DNA from: JBPBQZ01 sp050955105
Lineage (GTDB): Bacteria; Pseudomonadota; Gammaproteobacteria; Burkholderiales; Burkholderiaceae
Assembly (NCBI GenBank): GCA_050955105.1
Contig: JBPBQZ010000088.1
Location: forward strand, 1 to 64,000
Reading direction: 5' to 3'
Length of the DNA stretch: 64,000 nucleotides
The notes below the pieces were generated by a model. The model saw only the letters and a list, made by a program, of their open reading frames with translations, was not told where the DNA came from and searched no databases. Shown one piece after another: positions 17,986 to 26,927 of the stretch (positions are counted from its first letter, which is position 1; every line of letters starts with the position of its first letter). The position numbers and the translations under genes are program-made.

Positions 17986-18116
17986 GACAGTCTCTACGGA
18001 TCGTATGAGCGATGTGAGCCACACCACGCGATCAGCGTGGTGGCATCACCAAGGCATGGCAGTGAAACTGGCGGAGTCGAGGCCCCGCCTGACCGGCGCG
18101 TTTCAGCGGTGCTCGG

Positions 18117-19301
18117 TCAGCCCGATTGCACGCCCGCGCCGGTATCGGCGCTCATCGGCACCATGTTCGGACTCACCCGGTCGCCGGGCCGCACGCGCTG
18201 CAGGCCATTCACCACGATGCGATCGCCCGGCGCCAGTCCTTTGCTGACCACACGCAGGCCATCGTGCAGATCGCCCAGCGTCACCTCGCGATACATCGCC
18301 TGCTTATCGGCGGTGACCACCAGCACGAACTTCTTCGCCTGGTCGGTGCCGACAGCGCGATCGTCGATCATCACCGCCGGATGCGGTGCCCCGCCACCCA
18401 CTTGAATGCGCGCATACAAGCCCGGCAGCAACACGCCGTCCGCATTGTCGAAGCGCGCGCGTACGCGGATCGTGCCGGAGTTGGTATCCAGCCGGTTATC
18501 GACCGAGGCGATGGTGCCGTGGCGCGAGTAACCGTCTTCATCCGCCAACCCCAACGACACTGGCACGGCTGATTTCGTGTCGTGCGCCAGATAGCGCAGA
18601 TACGTCTGTTCGTCGACATCGAAGGCCGCGTATATCGGCGACACCGAAACCAGCGAGGTCAGCGGCGGCGAAGCGGCACCGGCCGACACCACATTACCGA
18701 CCGTGATCTCGGCACGCGAAACACGTCCGGCAACCGGCGCCACGATGCGCGTGTAGCCGAGGTTCAGCCGTGCCGTTTCAAGCGCCGCCTGCGCGCCACG
18801 CAAATTGGCACCGGCTTCACGCGCCCCGTTCTGCGCCTGTTCGAGATCGCGCTGCGCGATCGCATGGTCAGCAATCAGCCGCTGCGCGCGCGCCAGTTCG
18901 GTTTGCGCATAGGCATTGTGTGCATCCGCTACCGCGAGCATGGCGGCGGTACGATCGACCTCTGCCTGGTAAGGCCGCGGATCGATGGTGAAGAGCGCCT
19001 CGCCCTTCTGCACCAGCGCGCCATCCTTGAAATAAACCGCCGTGATAGTGCCCGACACCAGCGGCCTGATCTGTACCGTGTCGACCGCCTGCAGACGTCC
19101 CGAATAACGTTGCCAATCGGTGATGGTGCCGGTAACGACCGTGGCGACATCGACCGCCGCAGCGGGCGGCGTGGGTGCCGCGTGGGCCTCGCTGCCCGGC
19201 GCCGCCGCGCTGCCAACCCCCGCGACGATGCCGTAGGTGGCCGCCGCGGCCACCGCCAAGGTGGCAACGGCAATAATGAGATGAGGACGTTTGATGGACA
19301 T
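18117..19301 (-). CDS. bpeE: RND efflux periplasmic adaptor (BpeE/CeoA/MexE-like)
   Basis: A 394-residue membrane fusion protein that bridges the pump and the outer channel. An N-terminal membrane anchor (LIIAVATLAVAAAATYGIVA) leads into DVATVVTGTITDWQRYSGRL, the lipoyl half-motifs GTITAVYFKDGALVQKGEAL and RIVAPVAGRVSRAEITVGNV, the alpha-hairpin between them, and the beta-barrel and proximal domains with LVLVVTADKQA. It begins one base after the lipase-like gene ends, so llpE and this gene are cotranscribed. Confidence 0.92.
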   Translation of the reverse strand: MSIKRPHLIIAVATLAVAAAATYGIVAGVGSAAAPGSEAHAAPTPPAAAVDVATVVTGTITDWQRYSGRLQAVDTVQIRPLVSGTITAVYFKDGALVQKGEALFTIDPRPYQAEVDRTAAMLAVADAHNAYAQTELARAQRLIADHAIAQRDLEQAQNGAREAGANLRGAQAALETARLNLGYTRIVAPVAGRVSRAEITVGNVVSAGAASPPLTSLVSVSPIYAAFDVDEQTYLRYLAHDTKSAVPVSLGLADEDGYSRHGTIASVDNRLDTNSGTIRVRARFDNADGVLLPGLYARIQVGGGAPHPAVMIDDRAVGTDQAKKFVLVVTADKQAMYREVTLGDLHDGLRVVSKGLAPGDRIVVNGLQRVRPGDRVSPNMVPMSADTGAGVQSG

Positions 19302-19302
19302 G

Positions 19303-20169
19303 TCAGAACTCCGGTGTATCGAATTCGGTTACGGCAAGCGGCTGCGTTGCAGCCAGCCGTTGTCGTAGAAAAAGGGCCACTTCCGCCAACGCAGCCACGT
19401 CGGCCGCCAGCCCCGCATGCGACGCGTTGCGATGGCGCGTGACCTGTGTCGGCACGCCCGCTGCGATCAAGGCGCTTGCATAGCGCTCGGCCTCGACGTG
19501 CAAGACGTCGTTCTGCGCGCTGGCAATCAGTGCAGGCGGCAAACCCGCCAGGCGACTCGATTCAAGCGGCGCCGCATACGGATGCAAGCGCTGCGAGGCA
19601 TTCGGCAGGTAGGCACGGTAGCACTGGGCACATTCATTCAGTTTGACGTCGGAGGTAATCAACGCCCCGTCCCCAACCCGCGTCATGCTTGGATCGAGCA
19701 AGGGCGCCAGCAGTGCCTGCGCGCTGATGACCACCTCGCCGCGATCACGCGCCATGGCCGCCACGCAGGTCGCAAGATTGCCGCCGGCGTCATGCCCGGC
19801 CACGCCCAGGCGCGGCTTCGAGGCGCGCGAGCCGGCTTGTCCCACTGCCCATTTCGCCGCGCGATAGCCGTCTTCCGGTGCGGCGGGAAACGGATAAGCC
19901 GGCGCCAAGGAATACGCGACTGAAATCACCATGGCGCCGGCGTGTGTGGCGATGAACGAGGCCGCGACCTGCGCTTGATCCAACGAGCCGCCGACGAAAC
20001 CGCCGCCATGGAAATACAGCACTATCGGGCGCAACTCGACGGCAAGCCGGCCGACCGCCAAATGCGAACGCTGCTGCGACGATTGCCGCGAGGGCTCGTA
20101 GATCCGTAGCGCGATCGGTTGCAAGAATCCCTCGATGCGTGCCTCGCTGACTTGCAATGCTGAAACCAT
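19303..20169 (-). CDS. llpE: LlpE-like alpha/beta hydrolase with Asp at the nucleophile position
   Basis: A protein of about 288 residues of the hormone-sensitive-lipase branch of alpha/beta hydrolases. The oxyanion motif YFHGGGFVGGS is clear. The nucleophile elbow, normally GDSAGG, reads GHDAGGN, so the catalytic Ser is replaced by Asp. The acid (in ASAQNDVLHVEAE) and base (RNASHAGL) positions remain. It is the first gene of the efflux operon, exactly where llpE stands in the bpeEF-oprC and ceoAB-opcM systems of Burkholderia; its role there is unclear. The start is uncertain: an ATG at 20169 is used, another at 20196 is possible, and neither has a good ribosome site. Confidence 0.8.
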   Translation of the reverse strand: MVSALQVSEARIEGFLQPIALRIYEPSRQSSQQRSHLAVGRLAVELRPIVLYFHGGGFVGGSLDQAQVAASFIATHAGAMVISVAYSLAPAYPFPAAPEDGYRAAKWAVGQAGSRASKPRLGVAGHDAGGNLATCVAAMARDRGEVVISAQALLAPLLDPSMTRVGDGALITSDVKLNECAQCYRAYLPNASQRLHPYAAPLESSRLAGLPPALIASAQNDVLHVEAERYASALIAAGVPTQVTRHRNASHAGLAADVAALAEVALFLRQRLAATQPLAVTEFDTPEF

Positions 20170-20449
20170 GGAGATCGCGGGGCGGCGCCACCGCATCCTT
20201 GTCGATGACGATGGCCGGAGTGTGAGCGACACCAATTTTTGTATAAAGACCTATAATCCGACAACACAATCCACCGAGCGGCAACAATACGGCGACAATC
20301 GCCCGCTGCGCGGATGGCACTATCGACCCAACGTCCAGCTCGGCCGACGCTCTATCCAGCGCCGCCGGCAGGGTCTTTTTTTCGAGATATCGTGAGCGCA
20401 CCCGCTTACGCGCTGTCTCGCAAATCGTTCATCCACCATGGTGAAAAAT
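20170..20449. promoter_or_regulatory. Divergent control region of bpeT and the efflux operon
   Basis: A 280-base spacer between divergent regulator and operon with an AT-rich core at 20230-20285. A perfect TATAAT at 20252-20257 (plus strand) is present, with no good -35. LysR-type operators (T-N11-A dyads) are expected here; I could not single one out by eye. Confidence 0.4.
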
Positions 20450-21460
20450 ATGGATCGTCTCCAAGCCATGCAGGTCTTCACCCGCGTCGTCGAGAGCAAC
20501 AGCTTCTCGAAGGCGGCGGAAACGCTCAATCTGCCGCGCGCCTCGGTCAGCAAGATCATCCAGAACCTCGAGTCGACCTTGCGCGTGCAATTGCTGCAAC
20601 GAACCACACGCAGCCTTGCGCTCACCGCGGACGGCGCCGCTTACTACGAGCGCTGCGTACGCATCATTGCCGATGTCGAGGAGACCGAATCATCGTTGCT
20701 GCAAGGCAGCCGGGCACCTCACGGCAAGCTGCGCATCGACATGCCAGGCTCGCTCGGACGGCTGGTGCTACTGCCAGCGCTGCGTGATTTTCGCGCGCGT
20801 TATCCCGAAATAGATCTGGTGATCGGTCTGGGCGACAAACCGGTCGATCTGGTGCAGGAAGGCATCGACTGCACGGTGCGCGTCGGCGCGCTGGAAGATT
20901 CCGGGCTAGTAGCGCGTCGCGTCGCGGTGTTCCAGGCGCTCACCTGCGCGAGCGCCGGTTATCTCGAAGAGTTCGGCGTGCCGGAAACGCTGGATGACCT
21001 GCAGCGTCATGTGGCGGTCAATTATTTTTCGCCCCGCACCGGACGCGTGGTCGATCCAAACTTCGTGGTCGATGGCCAGCCAGTGGAAATCAAGATGACG
21101 AGCACGGTCTCGGTGAACGATGCCGATGCCTATCTGACCTGTGGCATCGCCGGCTTCGGACTGGTGCAGATTCCGCACTTCATGGCGCTACCCTATTTGC
21201 ATCTGGGTGGCTTGGTCGAGGTGTTGCCACAGTGGCGACCGGAGCCGATGCCGATCAGCGTGGTCTATCCGCGCAACCGTCATCTATCGCCGAAAGTGCG
21301 CGTTTTCGTCGATTGGCTGGCCGAGCTGTTCGAGGAATGCCCGCTGATGATGTGCGAGCAAGCGCGCGCCGGCTTGCATGCCTTGCCTGCCACAGCCATA
21401 CGCGACGCGGCAGCACGCCCGCCGAGCGAGCACACCTTCCCCGAAGCCGAAACCGTTTGA
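20450..21460 (+). CDS. bpeT: LysR-family regulator, BpeT/CeoR-like
   Basis: A 336-residue LysR activator. The winged helix-turn-helix is MDRLQAMQVFTRVVESNSF, SKAAETLNLPRASVSKIIQN, then LLQRTTRSLALTADG; the C-terminal co-inducer domain follows (GKLRIDMPGSLGRLVLLPAL). The start MDRLQAM at 20450 is preferred because GGTG precedes it and it matches the family; an upstream ATG adds four residues. It is divergent from the llpE-bpeE-bpeF-oprC operon, as bpeT/ceoR is in Burkholderia, where mutations or salicylate-like inducers raise efflux. The C-terminal ~35 residues (after FEECPLMM) are longer than in most LysR proteins. Confidence 0.87.
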   Translation: MDRLQAMQVFTRVVESNSFSKAAETLNLPRASVSKIIQNLESTLRVQLLQRTTRSLALTADGAAYYERCVRIIADVEETESSLLQGSRAPHGKLRIDMPGSLGRLVLLPALRDFRARYPEIDLVIGLGDKPVDLVQEGIDCTVRVGALEDSGLVARRVAVFQALTCASAGYLEEFGVPETLDDLQRHVAVNYFSPRTGRVVDPNFVVDGQPVEIKMTSTVSVNDADAYLTCGIAGFGLVQIPHFMALPYLHLGGLVEVLPQWRPEPMPISVVYPRNRHLSPKVRVFVDWLAELFEECPLMMCEQARAGLHALPATAIRDAAARPPSEHTFPEAETV

Positions 21461-21476
21461 GTTCAGCAGCTTGAGC

Positions 21477-21498
21477 CGGGGCGCATCTTTGCGCCCCG
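21477..21498 (+). terminator. Candidate terminator after bpeT-like gene
   Basis: A perfect 9-bp stem CGGGGCGCA/TGCGCCCCG with a TCTT loop, 17 bases after the stop codon. It is followed by CTTCGC rather than a T-run, so intrinsic termination would be weak. Confidence 0.5.
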
Positions 21499-21572
21499 CT
21501 TCGCGCCGTACTTAGACCATGTCGTTGATCCGCCCGCTGGCTTATCAGGTCGCGAGGCGGCATGATCGCGGC

Positions 21573-22484
21573 ATGGACACACTCTCTTCGATCTCCAAGA
21601 GCCCTGCCTCACGCGCTGCACGGCAACCGCTCATTGCCGCAGGCGCGGTCGTCTTCACGATTCTCTCGTGGGCGTCCGCTTTCCCATTCATCCGCATCGG
21701 CTTGCAAGGTTTGCCGCCCTTGCAACTCGCCGCGGCGCGTTTCGCCACTGCTGCTGTGCTGGTGATCGCCTGGCTTGCGTGGCGGCGGCCGCGTCTGCCG
21801 GCATGGCGCGACGCCCTGCGCTTGATGCTGTGCGGCTTTCTCGGCATCGCGCTTTATAACGCGCTGCTCAACACCGGCGAGATGACCGTGACCGCCGGCG
21901 CGGCAAGTTTTATCGTCAGTACCATGCCGATCTTCACCGCGGTGCTCGCGGTTGCGCTGCTCGGCGAGCGCTTCAACCGTTGGGTATGGGCGGGTTCACT
22001 GCTTAGTCTTGCCGGCATAGCGGTGATTGCGTACGGTCAGCCGGGCGGCTTGAGGTTCGGCGCGGGTAGCACGCTGATCCTCGGCGCGGCGCTCTGTTCG
22101 GCGAGCTACTTCGTGTTGCAGCGGCGGCTGATTCCGATGTATGGCGCGCTGACATGTACCGCGTACACGCTGCTGACCGGCGCGCTTCTGCTCACGCCCT
22201 GGCTGCCAAGCGCGTTGGGATCTCTCGCCGGCGCGCCGCGCGCCACGTTGCCAGCGGTGTTGGTGCTCGGGGTATTTCCCGCCGCCCTCGGCTATGCGAC
22301 GTGGACCTTCGCGCTCGGTTATTTCGGCGCGGCGCGCGCGGCGAATTTTCTCTTTTTGACGCCCGCAGTGGCGACCGCGTTGTCCACATGGCTCACGGGC
22401 GAGCGGCCAGGTATCGCGACGTTGTGCGGCGGCTTGATGGCGATCGCAGGGGTGGTGTTTGTAGCGTTGCGCGGGCGCAAGTAA
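21573..22484 (+). CDS. DMT-superfamily EamA exporter
   Basis: A 303-residue inner membrane protein with ten predicted helices in two EamA repeats, starting VVFTILSWASAFPFIRIGLQ and again SYFVLQRRLIPMYGALTCTA. Conserved EamA blocks are seen: AARFATAAVLV, NTGEMTVTAGAASFIVSTMP and YFGAARAANFLFLTPAVA. Family members export amino acids, metabolites or drugs; the substrate is unknown here. The start is uncertain: an in-frame ATG 54 bases upstream exists, and neither has a strong ribosome site. It is separate from bpeT by a hairpin and probably independent. Confidence 0.85.
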   Translation: MDTLSSISKSPASRAARQPLIAAGAVVFTILSWASAFPFIRIGLQGLPPLQLAAARFATAAVLVIAWLAWRRPRLPAWRDALRLMLCGFLGIALYNALLNTGEMTVTAGAASFIVSTMPIFTAVLAVALLGERFNRWVWAGSLLSLAGIAVIAYGQPGGLRFGAGSTLILGAALCSASYFVLQRRLIPMYGALTCTAYTLLTGALLLTPWLPSALGSLAGAPRATLPAVLVLGVFPAALGYATWTFALGYFGAARAANFLFLTPAVATALSTWLTGERPGIATLCGGLMAIAGVVFVALRGRK

Positions 22485-22605
22485 GCTTGGCAACCGATTT
22501 AATAGCAGACAAACATCGGTGGGCTGTTCAGGTGCGTTGCGCCAGCAGGGAGCCGATCGGCCACGCCGCAGCGACATCGCGTAAAATGCTTGCGCCCGTG
22601 AGCTT

Positions 22606-23196
22606 ATGTTTCGCCTGAATTTCCTCTCCATCGCTCGTCCCATCACCTGCCCCATGACCTCTTCAATCAATCCCATCCAAAGCATGGAAGATCCGGCTGA
22701 CGCCGTTGTCACACACGAAAGCCGCCTATGGCGTGACAAGGGATGGACGTGCCGTGTGATCAAGAACGAAGATGATGACGGATGGGCCGTCGAGATGACA
22801 AAGGACGGCGAGGCTGCCCCCGCACTCGTTGGCCCATGGACAATGGGGCGGGACAAGAAAAATCCGAAGCCGCTGGACACATCCGCATTCAGTACGCTTG
22901 TGAAAACTGCATCCGAAGTGCGACGCCGGCATGAACAGCAATTGCACGCAATGCTGCACAAGCAGGTCTGGGTCGACGCGGCTGACGATCGCATTAGCGT
23001 GACGCTCGATATCACGCCTGACGAAGATGACCCCTATGCGATGCTTGCCGCCGAAAACTCTGCTGGCGAATTGCTTGCGCGCATCCGCGTGACGCCGGCA
23101 TTCAAGCTCAACGCTCGCAGCGCTGCGCAGTGGATCGAAAGCGGTTACGCTGTCGCCAGTGTCACTGCTCCGGCAAAGCGTAGCGCGGCAGACTGA
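22606..23196 (+). CDS. Conserved-looking protein of unknown function
   Basis: A protein of up to 196 residues; not recognised. Visible: a soluble, acidic N-terminal part with RLWRDKGWTCRVIKNEDDDG and GWAVEMTKDGE, a middle helical stretch (LVKTASEVRRRHEQQLHAML), and a C-terminal strand-rich part (RISVTLDITPDEDDPYAML, LLARIRVTPAFKLN). No signal peptide or membrane segment. The true start may be an ATG at 22654 or 22684, since the first 16 residues are atypical. Its 3' end overlaps the 3' end of the histidine kinase on the other strand by 35 bases, so both reading frames there are constrained. Codon use looks like a real gene. Confidence 0.6.
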   Translation: MFRLNFLSIARPITCPMTSSINPIQSMEDPADAVVTHESRLWRDKGWTCRVIKNEDDDGWAVEMTKDGEAAPALVGPWTMGRDKKNPKPLDTSAFSTLVKTASEVRRRHEQQLHAMLHKQVWVDAADDRISVTLDITPDEDDPYAMLAAENSAGELLARIRVTPAFKLNARSAAQWIESGYAVASVTAPAKRSAAD

Positions 23197-24298
23197 TGGT
23201 GAAGACGCACCCCGTAGCCGGAATGTCGCGGACAGTTAGATGTCCAGCGCTTGCTTCGACACTGCGCCGTGCAATCGAAAGACCCAGTCCCAGTCCGGTC
23301 CGATCGACGCCATTCTGCCGAAACGGCTGGAACATGGTTTCGACGTCATCGACCGATAAACCGCCGCAGTGGTCCTTGACGTCGATCAAAATTCGATCTC
23401 CTACTGCGTAAGCATCCAGTGTTACCCCGGTATGGGGCCGGGTGAATTTAAAAGCGTTTTGTAGCAAATTTCCGAGCGCGGAGAACAGGAGGTCACGGCT
23501 TGCAGAGACAGCAAGTCTTGCGTCAACTTCAGAGGTCGTGAAGTCACATCCATGAGCCCGAGCCGCAAGCGCCGCCGTCTCTTTGATCTCGGAAATAAAA
23601 TCGGCGACAGAGAAAATTTGGCGCGCTGCTGCAACGCCAGCAGACAGCCGCACGTCAGCCAGGGACTGGTCGATCAAATCGCGCAGGCCCGTCAAGCTGC
23701 GTTCAAGCACCGACCCGGTCGCACCCGTTAAACTCAAATTCCCAGTTCTCGCCGCGCTGAAAGCAAGCGTCGCCGTTTGTAGAAAATTGCGTAGCTCGTG
23801 CGCAAAGAATCCCATTCGCTGATTCATCTCCAATGCCTGCCGGTCGGCGGACGCTGTATCGCGTTGATAACTGAACTCGGTCACCGCATCCGCGATGGCG
23901 TTGTCCAGGCAGCGATTGAGCGTTCGGAACTCGTCTATCTCGAACGGCGCGTCGCGCTCATAAGCGAGATCAGTAATGGCCTGGCACAGATCACCGTAAT
24001 CGTGAACGACTTGATCGACAGAATAGCCGAGATCGAGCAGCTGCCGTCCATGTTGCGCGGCAGAGATACCAATCGCTGAGAATGAGACTACACCGCTGGC
24101 CGGACCGGAAATTCGCCGGCTGTCCAACGGCTCGTCTGTTTGTTCGACGCGCAGCGTCTGGATCAGTTGATCTAAGAAAAGCGGGACGCCATTCTGTATT
24201 TGCCCGTTGGTAGCACTACGAGCGGGCCGGTGAGCCACCTTTATCCGGCACCTGTCGATAAGATCGTCGCGGTTATTCGAAAGGAATTCATGCATCAT
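23162..24298 (-). CDS. Orphan sensor histidine kinase with RsbRD-like N-terminal domain
   Basis: A soluble 378-residue histidine kinase. The N-terminal ~140 residues resemble the RsbT co-antagonist (RsbRD) sensor domain: FLSNNRDDLIDRCRIKVA, DLGYSVDQVVHDYGDLCQAI, DNAIADAVTEFSYQ. The phospho-acceptor is H167 in GFFAHELRNFLQ. The ATPase part shows the N box NLLQNAFKFTR, a G1-like KDHCGGLSVDD and G2 TGLGLGLSIARR. No membrane segment and no adjacent response regulator, so it senses a cytoplasmic signal and acts on a distant partner. No obvious operon partner; the next gene downstream is convergent and overlaps it. Confidence 0.87.
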   Translation of the reverse strand: MMHEFLSNNRDDLIDRCRIKVAHRPARSATNGQIQNGVPLFLDQLIQTLRVEQTDEPLDSRRISGPASGVVSFSAIGISAAQHGRQLLDLGYSVDQVVHDYGDLCQAITDLAYERDAPFEIDEFRTLNRCLDNAIADAVTEFSYQRDTASADRQALEMNQRMGFFAHELRNFLQTATLAFSAARTGNLSLTGATGSVLERSLTGLRDLIDQSLADVRLSAGVAAARQIFSVADFISEIKETAALAARAHGCDFTTSEVDARLAVSASRDLLFSALGNLLQNAFKFTRPHTGVTLDAYAVGDRILIDVKDHCGGLSVDDVETMFQPFRQNGVDRTGLGLGLSIARRSVEASAGHLTVRDIPATGCVFTISLPRYALPEQ

Positions 24299-24477
24299 GG
24301 CGCTGTACCCCGTTTAAAGACTGCACGTGGCCGACCGCTTTTCGGTCTCGACCGATCGCTTGCCCGCGCGATCCGCTCTTCGCTCATGATGACAGGTGCT
24401 TCAATGTACACCTTTTCTTATAGCGGGAAGAATGTCGCGCACTCCGTCACGGGGTTGGAATTTGGTTGGATTCAGCG

Positions 24478-25761
24478 CTAAGCCGGGTCGGCCTGCGTCA
24501 CCTTGCCAAACGCCCCATCCTGCTTCAACGCACGAATCCGCTCTTCCGAGAACCCCAGCACATCAGTCAGCACCTCAACCGTATGCTCACCCAGCGCCGG
24601 CGCCGCGATTGGGTCCACCGCCGGCGTCTTCGACAAGCGTATCGTCGAATTCAGATTCGGCACCCAGCCCGCATCCGGGTGCGGAATGCGGCTGACCAGA
24701 TCACGTGAGCGCGCTTCGTCGGAAGACAACGCATCATTCAACGATCTAACTTCGCCATGCGGTACTAAGGCCGCGCGCAACTTCGGCTGCCAGTAAGACC
24801 ACGGATGTTCGGCGAATGCATCGTTCAACACCTTGAACAGGAAGTCACGATGATTGATGCGATTGCCGCGGTCGAGCAAGACTGGATCCGTCGCAATATC
24901 AGGTCGCCCCAACACCTCGTCGAACAGCCTCACGAAGATCTTGTTATTGCCTGAATTGAGATAGAAATGCTTGTCGCTAGCCTTGAACACACCAGACGGA
25001 CAGGTGTCAGGGCTGGTATTGCCGAAACGCTGATATTCCTGTCCGGCCGCCATGTTCTGCATGGCGGCGAAACCCGTCATCAATAACGCGTTGTCGAACA
25101 GCGCCAGTTCCACCAACTGTCCCTCGCCGGAGCGCTCGCGTGCCAACAACGCGAGCAAGATCGCATTGCTCGCCATCATCGCCGTGCCGATGTCCATCAC
25201 CGGCGCACCGGCGCGCACGCCCACTCGATCCGGATACCCGTTCATGTGGATAAAGCCGCTTTCGGCCTGCGCGATCGGATCGAAACCCAGGCGGTCGGCG
25301 TAAGGGCCCGAACGGCCATAGGCGGATACCGTGCAGAATATGAGACGCGGGTTCAGCGCCCGACAGGTCTCATAACCCAGGCCCAGGCGCTCCATCACGC
25401 CGGTCGAGAAGTTCTCGACCACCACGTCAGCCGTCGCGATCAACTCTTTCACCACCGCAATGCCCGCCGGCGATTTCAAATCGATGGCCACGCTCTTCTT
25501 GTTGCGGTTACACCAGAGATACGGGATGCCTTGCAAAGGCATCGATGCATCGAGCGGCGGGTAATGCCGGAAGTCATCGCCCTTGCCCGGCGTTTCTATC
25601 TTGAAAACGTCGGCGCCGAAATCCGCCAGCAGCATGGTCGCCAGTGGCCCGGCAATAAAGTGGCTGAAATCGACGACCTTGAGCCCGTTCAAGGGCGACG
25701 GCGCGCTCGCCGCACGCGGTTTGTGTTCGGGGAACGACTGGATCTTGTCAGGCTTGAGCAT
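24478..25761 (-). CDS. Family III CoA-transferase (CaiB/BaiF/Frc type)
   Basis: A 427-residue CoA-transferase that moves CoA between acyl-CoA and a free acid through an enzyme-bound anhydride. Seen: NGLKVVDFSHFIAGPLATML, LADFGADVFKIETPGKGDD, NRNKKSVAIDLKS, and the catalytic Asp at 190 in GAPVMDIGTAMM. The start MLKPDKIQ at 25761 begins 23 bases after the MaoC gene. As last gene of the leftward operon it is the likely CoA-activating step for the imported acid. The acid substrate is unknown. Confidence 0.92.
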   Translation of the reverse strand: MLKPDKIQSFPEHKPRAASAPSPLNGLKVVDFSHFIAGPLATMLLADFGADVFKIETPGKGDDFRHYPPLDASMPLQGIPYLWCNRNKKSVAIDLKSPAGIAVVKELIATADVVVENFSTGVMERLGLGYETCRALNPRLIFCTVSAYGRSGPYADRLGFDPIAQAESGFIHMNGYPDRVGVRAGAPVMDIGTAMMASNAILLALLARERSGEGQLVELALFDNALLMTGFAAMQNMAAGQEYQRFGNTSPDTCPSGVFKASDKHFYLNSGNNKIFVRLFDEVLGRPDIATDPVLLDRGNRINHRDFLFKVLNDAFAEHPWSYWQPKLRAALVPHGEVRSLNDALSSDEARSRDLVSRIPHPDAGWVPNLNSTIRLSKTPAVDPIAAPALGEHTVEVLTDVLGFSEERIRALKQDGAFGKVTQADPA

Positions 25762-25784
25762 CGGTTCGACTCGAGATAACTGAT

Positions 25785-26261
25785 TTATGAGTGGCTGAGT
25801 TGCGCGGGCGCCGCCGCGAACGCCTTGGCAGCCTGGCGCCGCGGCAAGGTCACCACCACTTGGCCTGGGCCAACCGTAATGCCGGCGGCAGTGCTCGACG
25901 AGATTTCGAGTTCGGCGAAGCCCTGCGCGTCTTCTTCCCACACGCGCGTCACGCGTCCGCTGATCAGCACGGTATCTTCCGGCGTGTTGAAACGCCGCAT
26001 CGCAAAGCCGTGAATACTGCGGATGGCGCCGGCATGGCCGATGAATTGCCGAATACAGCGCTCCCACATGCCTTGCAGGAAATAAGTATTCGCATACATA
26101 TCGGGCGCGCCGCTCGCTTTCGCAAACGCCGGATTATGGTGAATCGAATTGAAATCGCGATTCGCGCCGGCCGCCATCACCATCCGATAAGTGCTCAACG
26201 GAAAAGCTACCGGTGCCAGTTCATCGCCTACTTGAAGATCTTCCCACTGCCGCTGCGTCAT
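25785..26261 (-). CDS. MaoC-like (R)-hydratase / dehydratase subunit
   Basis: A 158-residue single hot-dog protein. The hydratase-2 motif is intact: D36 and H41 in AGANRDFNSIHHNPAFAK, so this is the catalytic subunit for adding water to an enoyl-CoA. It overlaps the partner gene by four bases (ATGA), implying translational coupling and a complex. The pair resembles two-subunit MaoC enzymes such as ChsH1/ChsH2 of steroid side-chain degradation in actinobacteria; that resemblance is of architecture only. Confidence 0.88.
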   Translation of the reverse strand: MTQRQWEDLQVGDELAPVAFPLSTYRMVMAAGANRDFNSIHHNPAFAKASGAPDMYANTYFLQGMWERCIRQFIGHAGAIRSIHGFAMRRFNTPEDTVLISGRVTRVWEEDAQGFAELEISSSTAAGITVGPGQVVVTLPRRQAAKAFAAAPAQLSHS

Positions 26262-26830
26262 CGCGTTTCACCTCGATGCGGGTTATAGCGAAAAAATGTC
26301 GTACTGAGCCGCGCCAGGCATTCGAAGCGCTGGTTGACGATTTCCGTCTGCCAGATAACGAATGCGCCACGCCCCAGCTTCGTCTCCTTCGGGGTACAGC
26401 CAAGCAATTTTGCGCCTCTACGACACAAGCGATCGCCCAATAACGCGGGCTTGATGAAATCCGCATCCGAACTCACCGCCAGAAATTTGGCTGTGGGTGG
26501 TTCCAGGCCGCTGAATATGCCGGCCACATGCGTGTGCAGCGGTTGTACGTCGCGACCGGCTTCGGCGAACAAGGCTTCGCCGGGAGTCCACATCAACGGC
26601 ATCGCGAAACTCGCCAGCGCGGTAAATGGCACGACGACATCTGCATAACCATGTTGCCGCGCCGCAGTGGCATCGTAATGCAGCGCGCAATCGAATTCCA
26701 GCGGCTCCAAATAGCGTTTCAACGCAGTCAATTCGATCGGCTCACCGAATATCGACGGCCGATCGGCGCCAAAGTCACGGCCGATTGCTGCGACCATGCG
26801 GTCCCAACCGCGGATCCATTGCTCTGCCAT
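26258..26830 (-). CDS. MaoC-like dehydratase N-terminal (FAS1-DH-type) subunit
   Basis: A 190-residue hot-dog protein of the FAS1 dehydratase-region type: YDATAARQHGYADVVVPFTA, PLHTHVAGIFSGLEPPTAKF, FVIWQTEIVNQRFECLARL. It lacks the catalytic D-x4-H motif that its partner carries, which fits a structural, substrate-binding subunit. It overlaps the MaoC gene by four bases. Together they should hydrate an enoyl-CoA thioester in the pathway encoded by this operon. Confidence 0.82.
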   Translation of the reverse strand: MAEQWIRGWDRMVAAIGRDFGADRPSIFGEPIELTALKRYLEPLEFDCALHYDATAARQHGYADVVVPFTALASFAMPLMWTPGEALFAEAGRDVQPLHTHVAGIFSGLEPPTAKFLAVSSDADFIKPALLGDRLCRRGAKLLGCTPKETKLGRGAFVIWQTEIVNQRFECLARLSTTFFRYNPHRGETR

Positions 26831-26927
26831 AAACGCGTTTCAGCCAAATACGATGGTAATGATGGCGCTATGGTACGCCATGCGAATTTTTGATCCGCAA
26901 TGCGAATCGCTATTCTACCGGCGCATT

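Noticed and set aside
25246..25779. Plus-strand frame opposite the CoA-transferase
   Set aside because: Antisense shadow: low-complexity Arg/His composition with no start signal.
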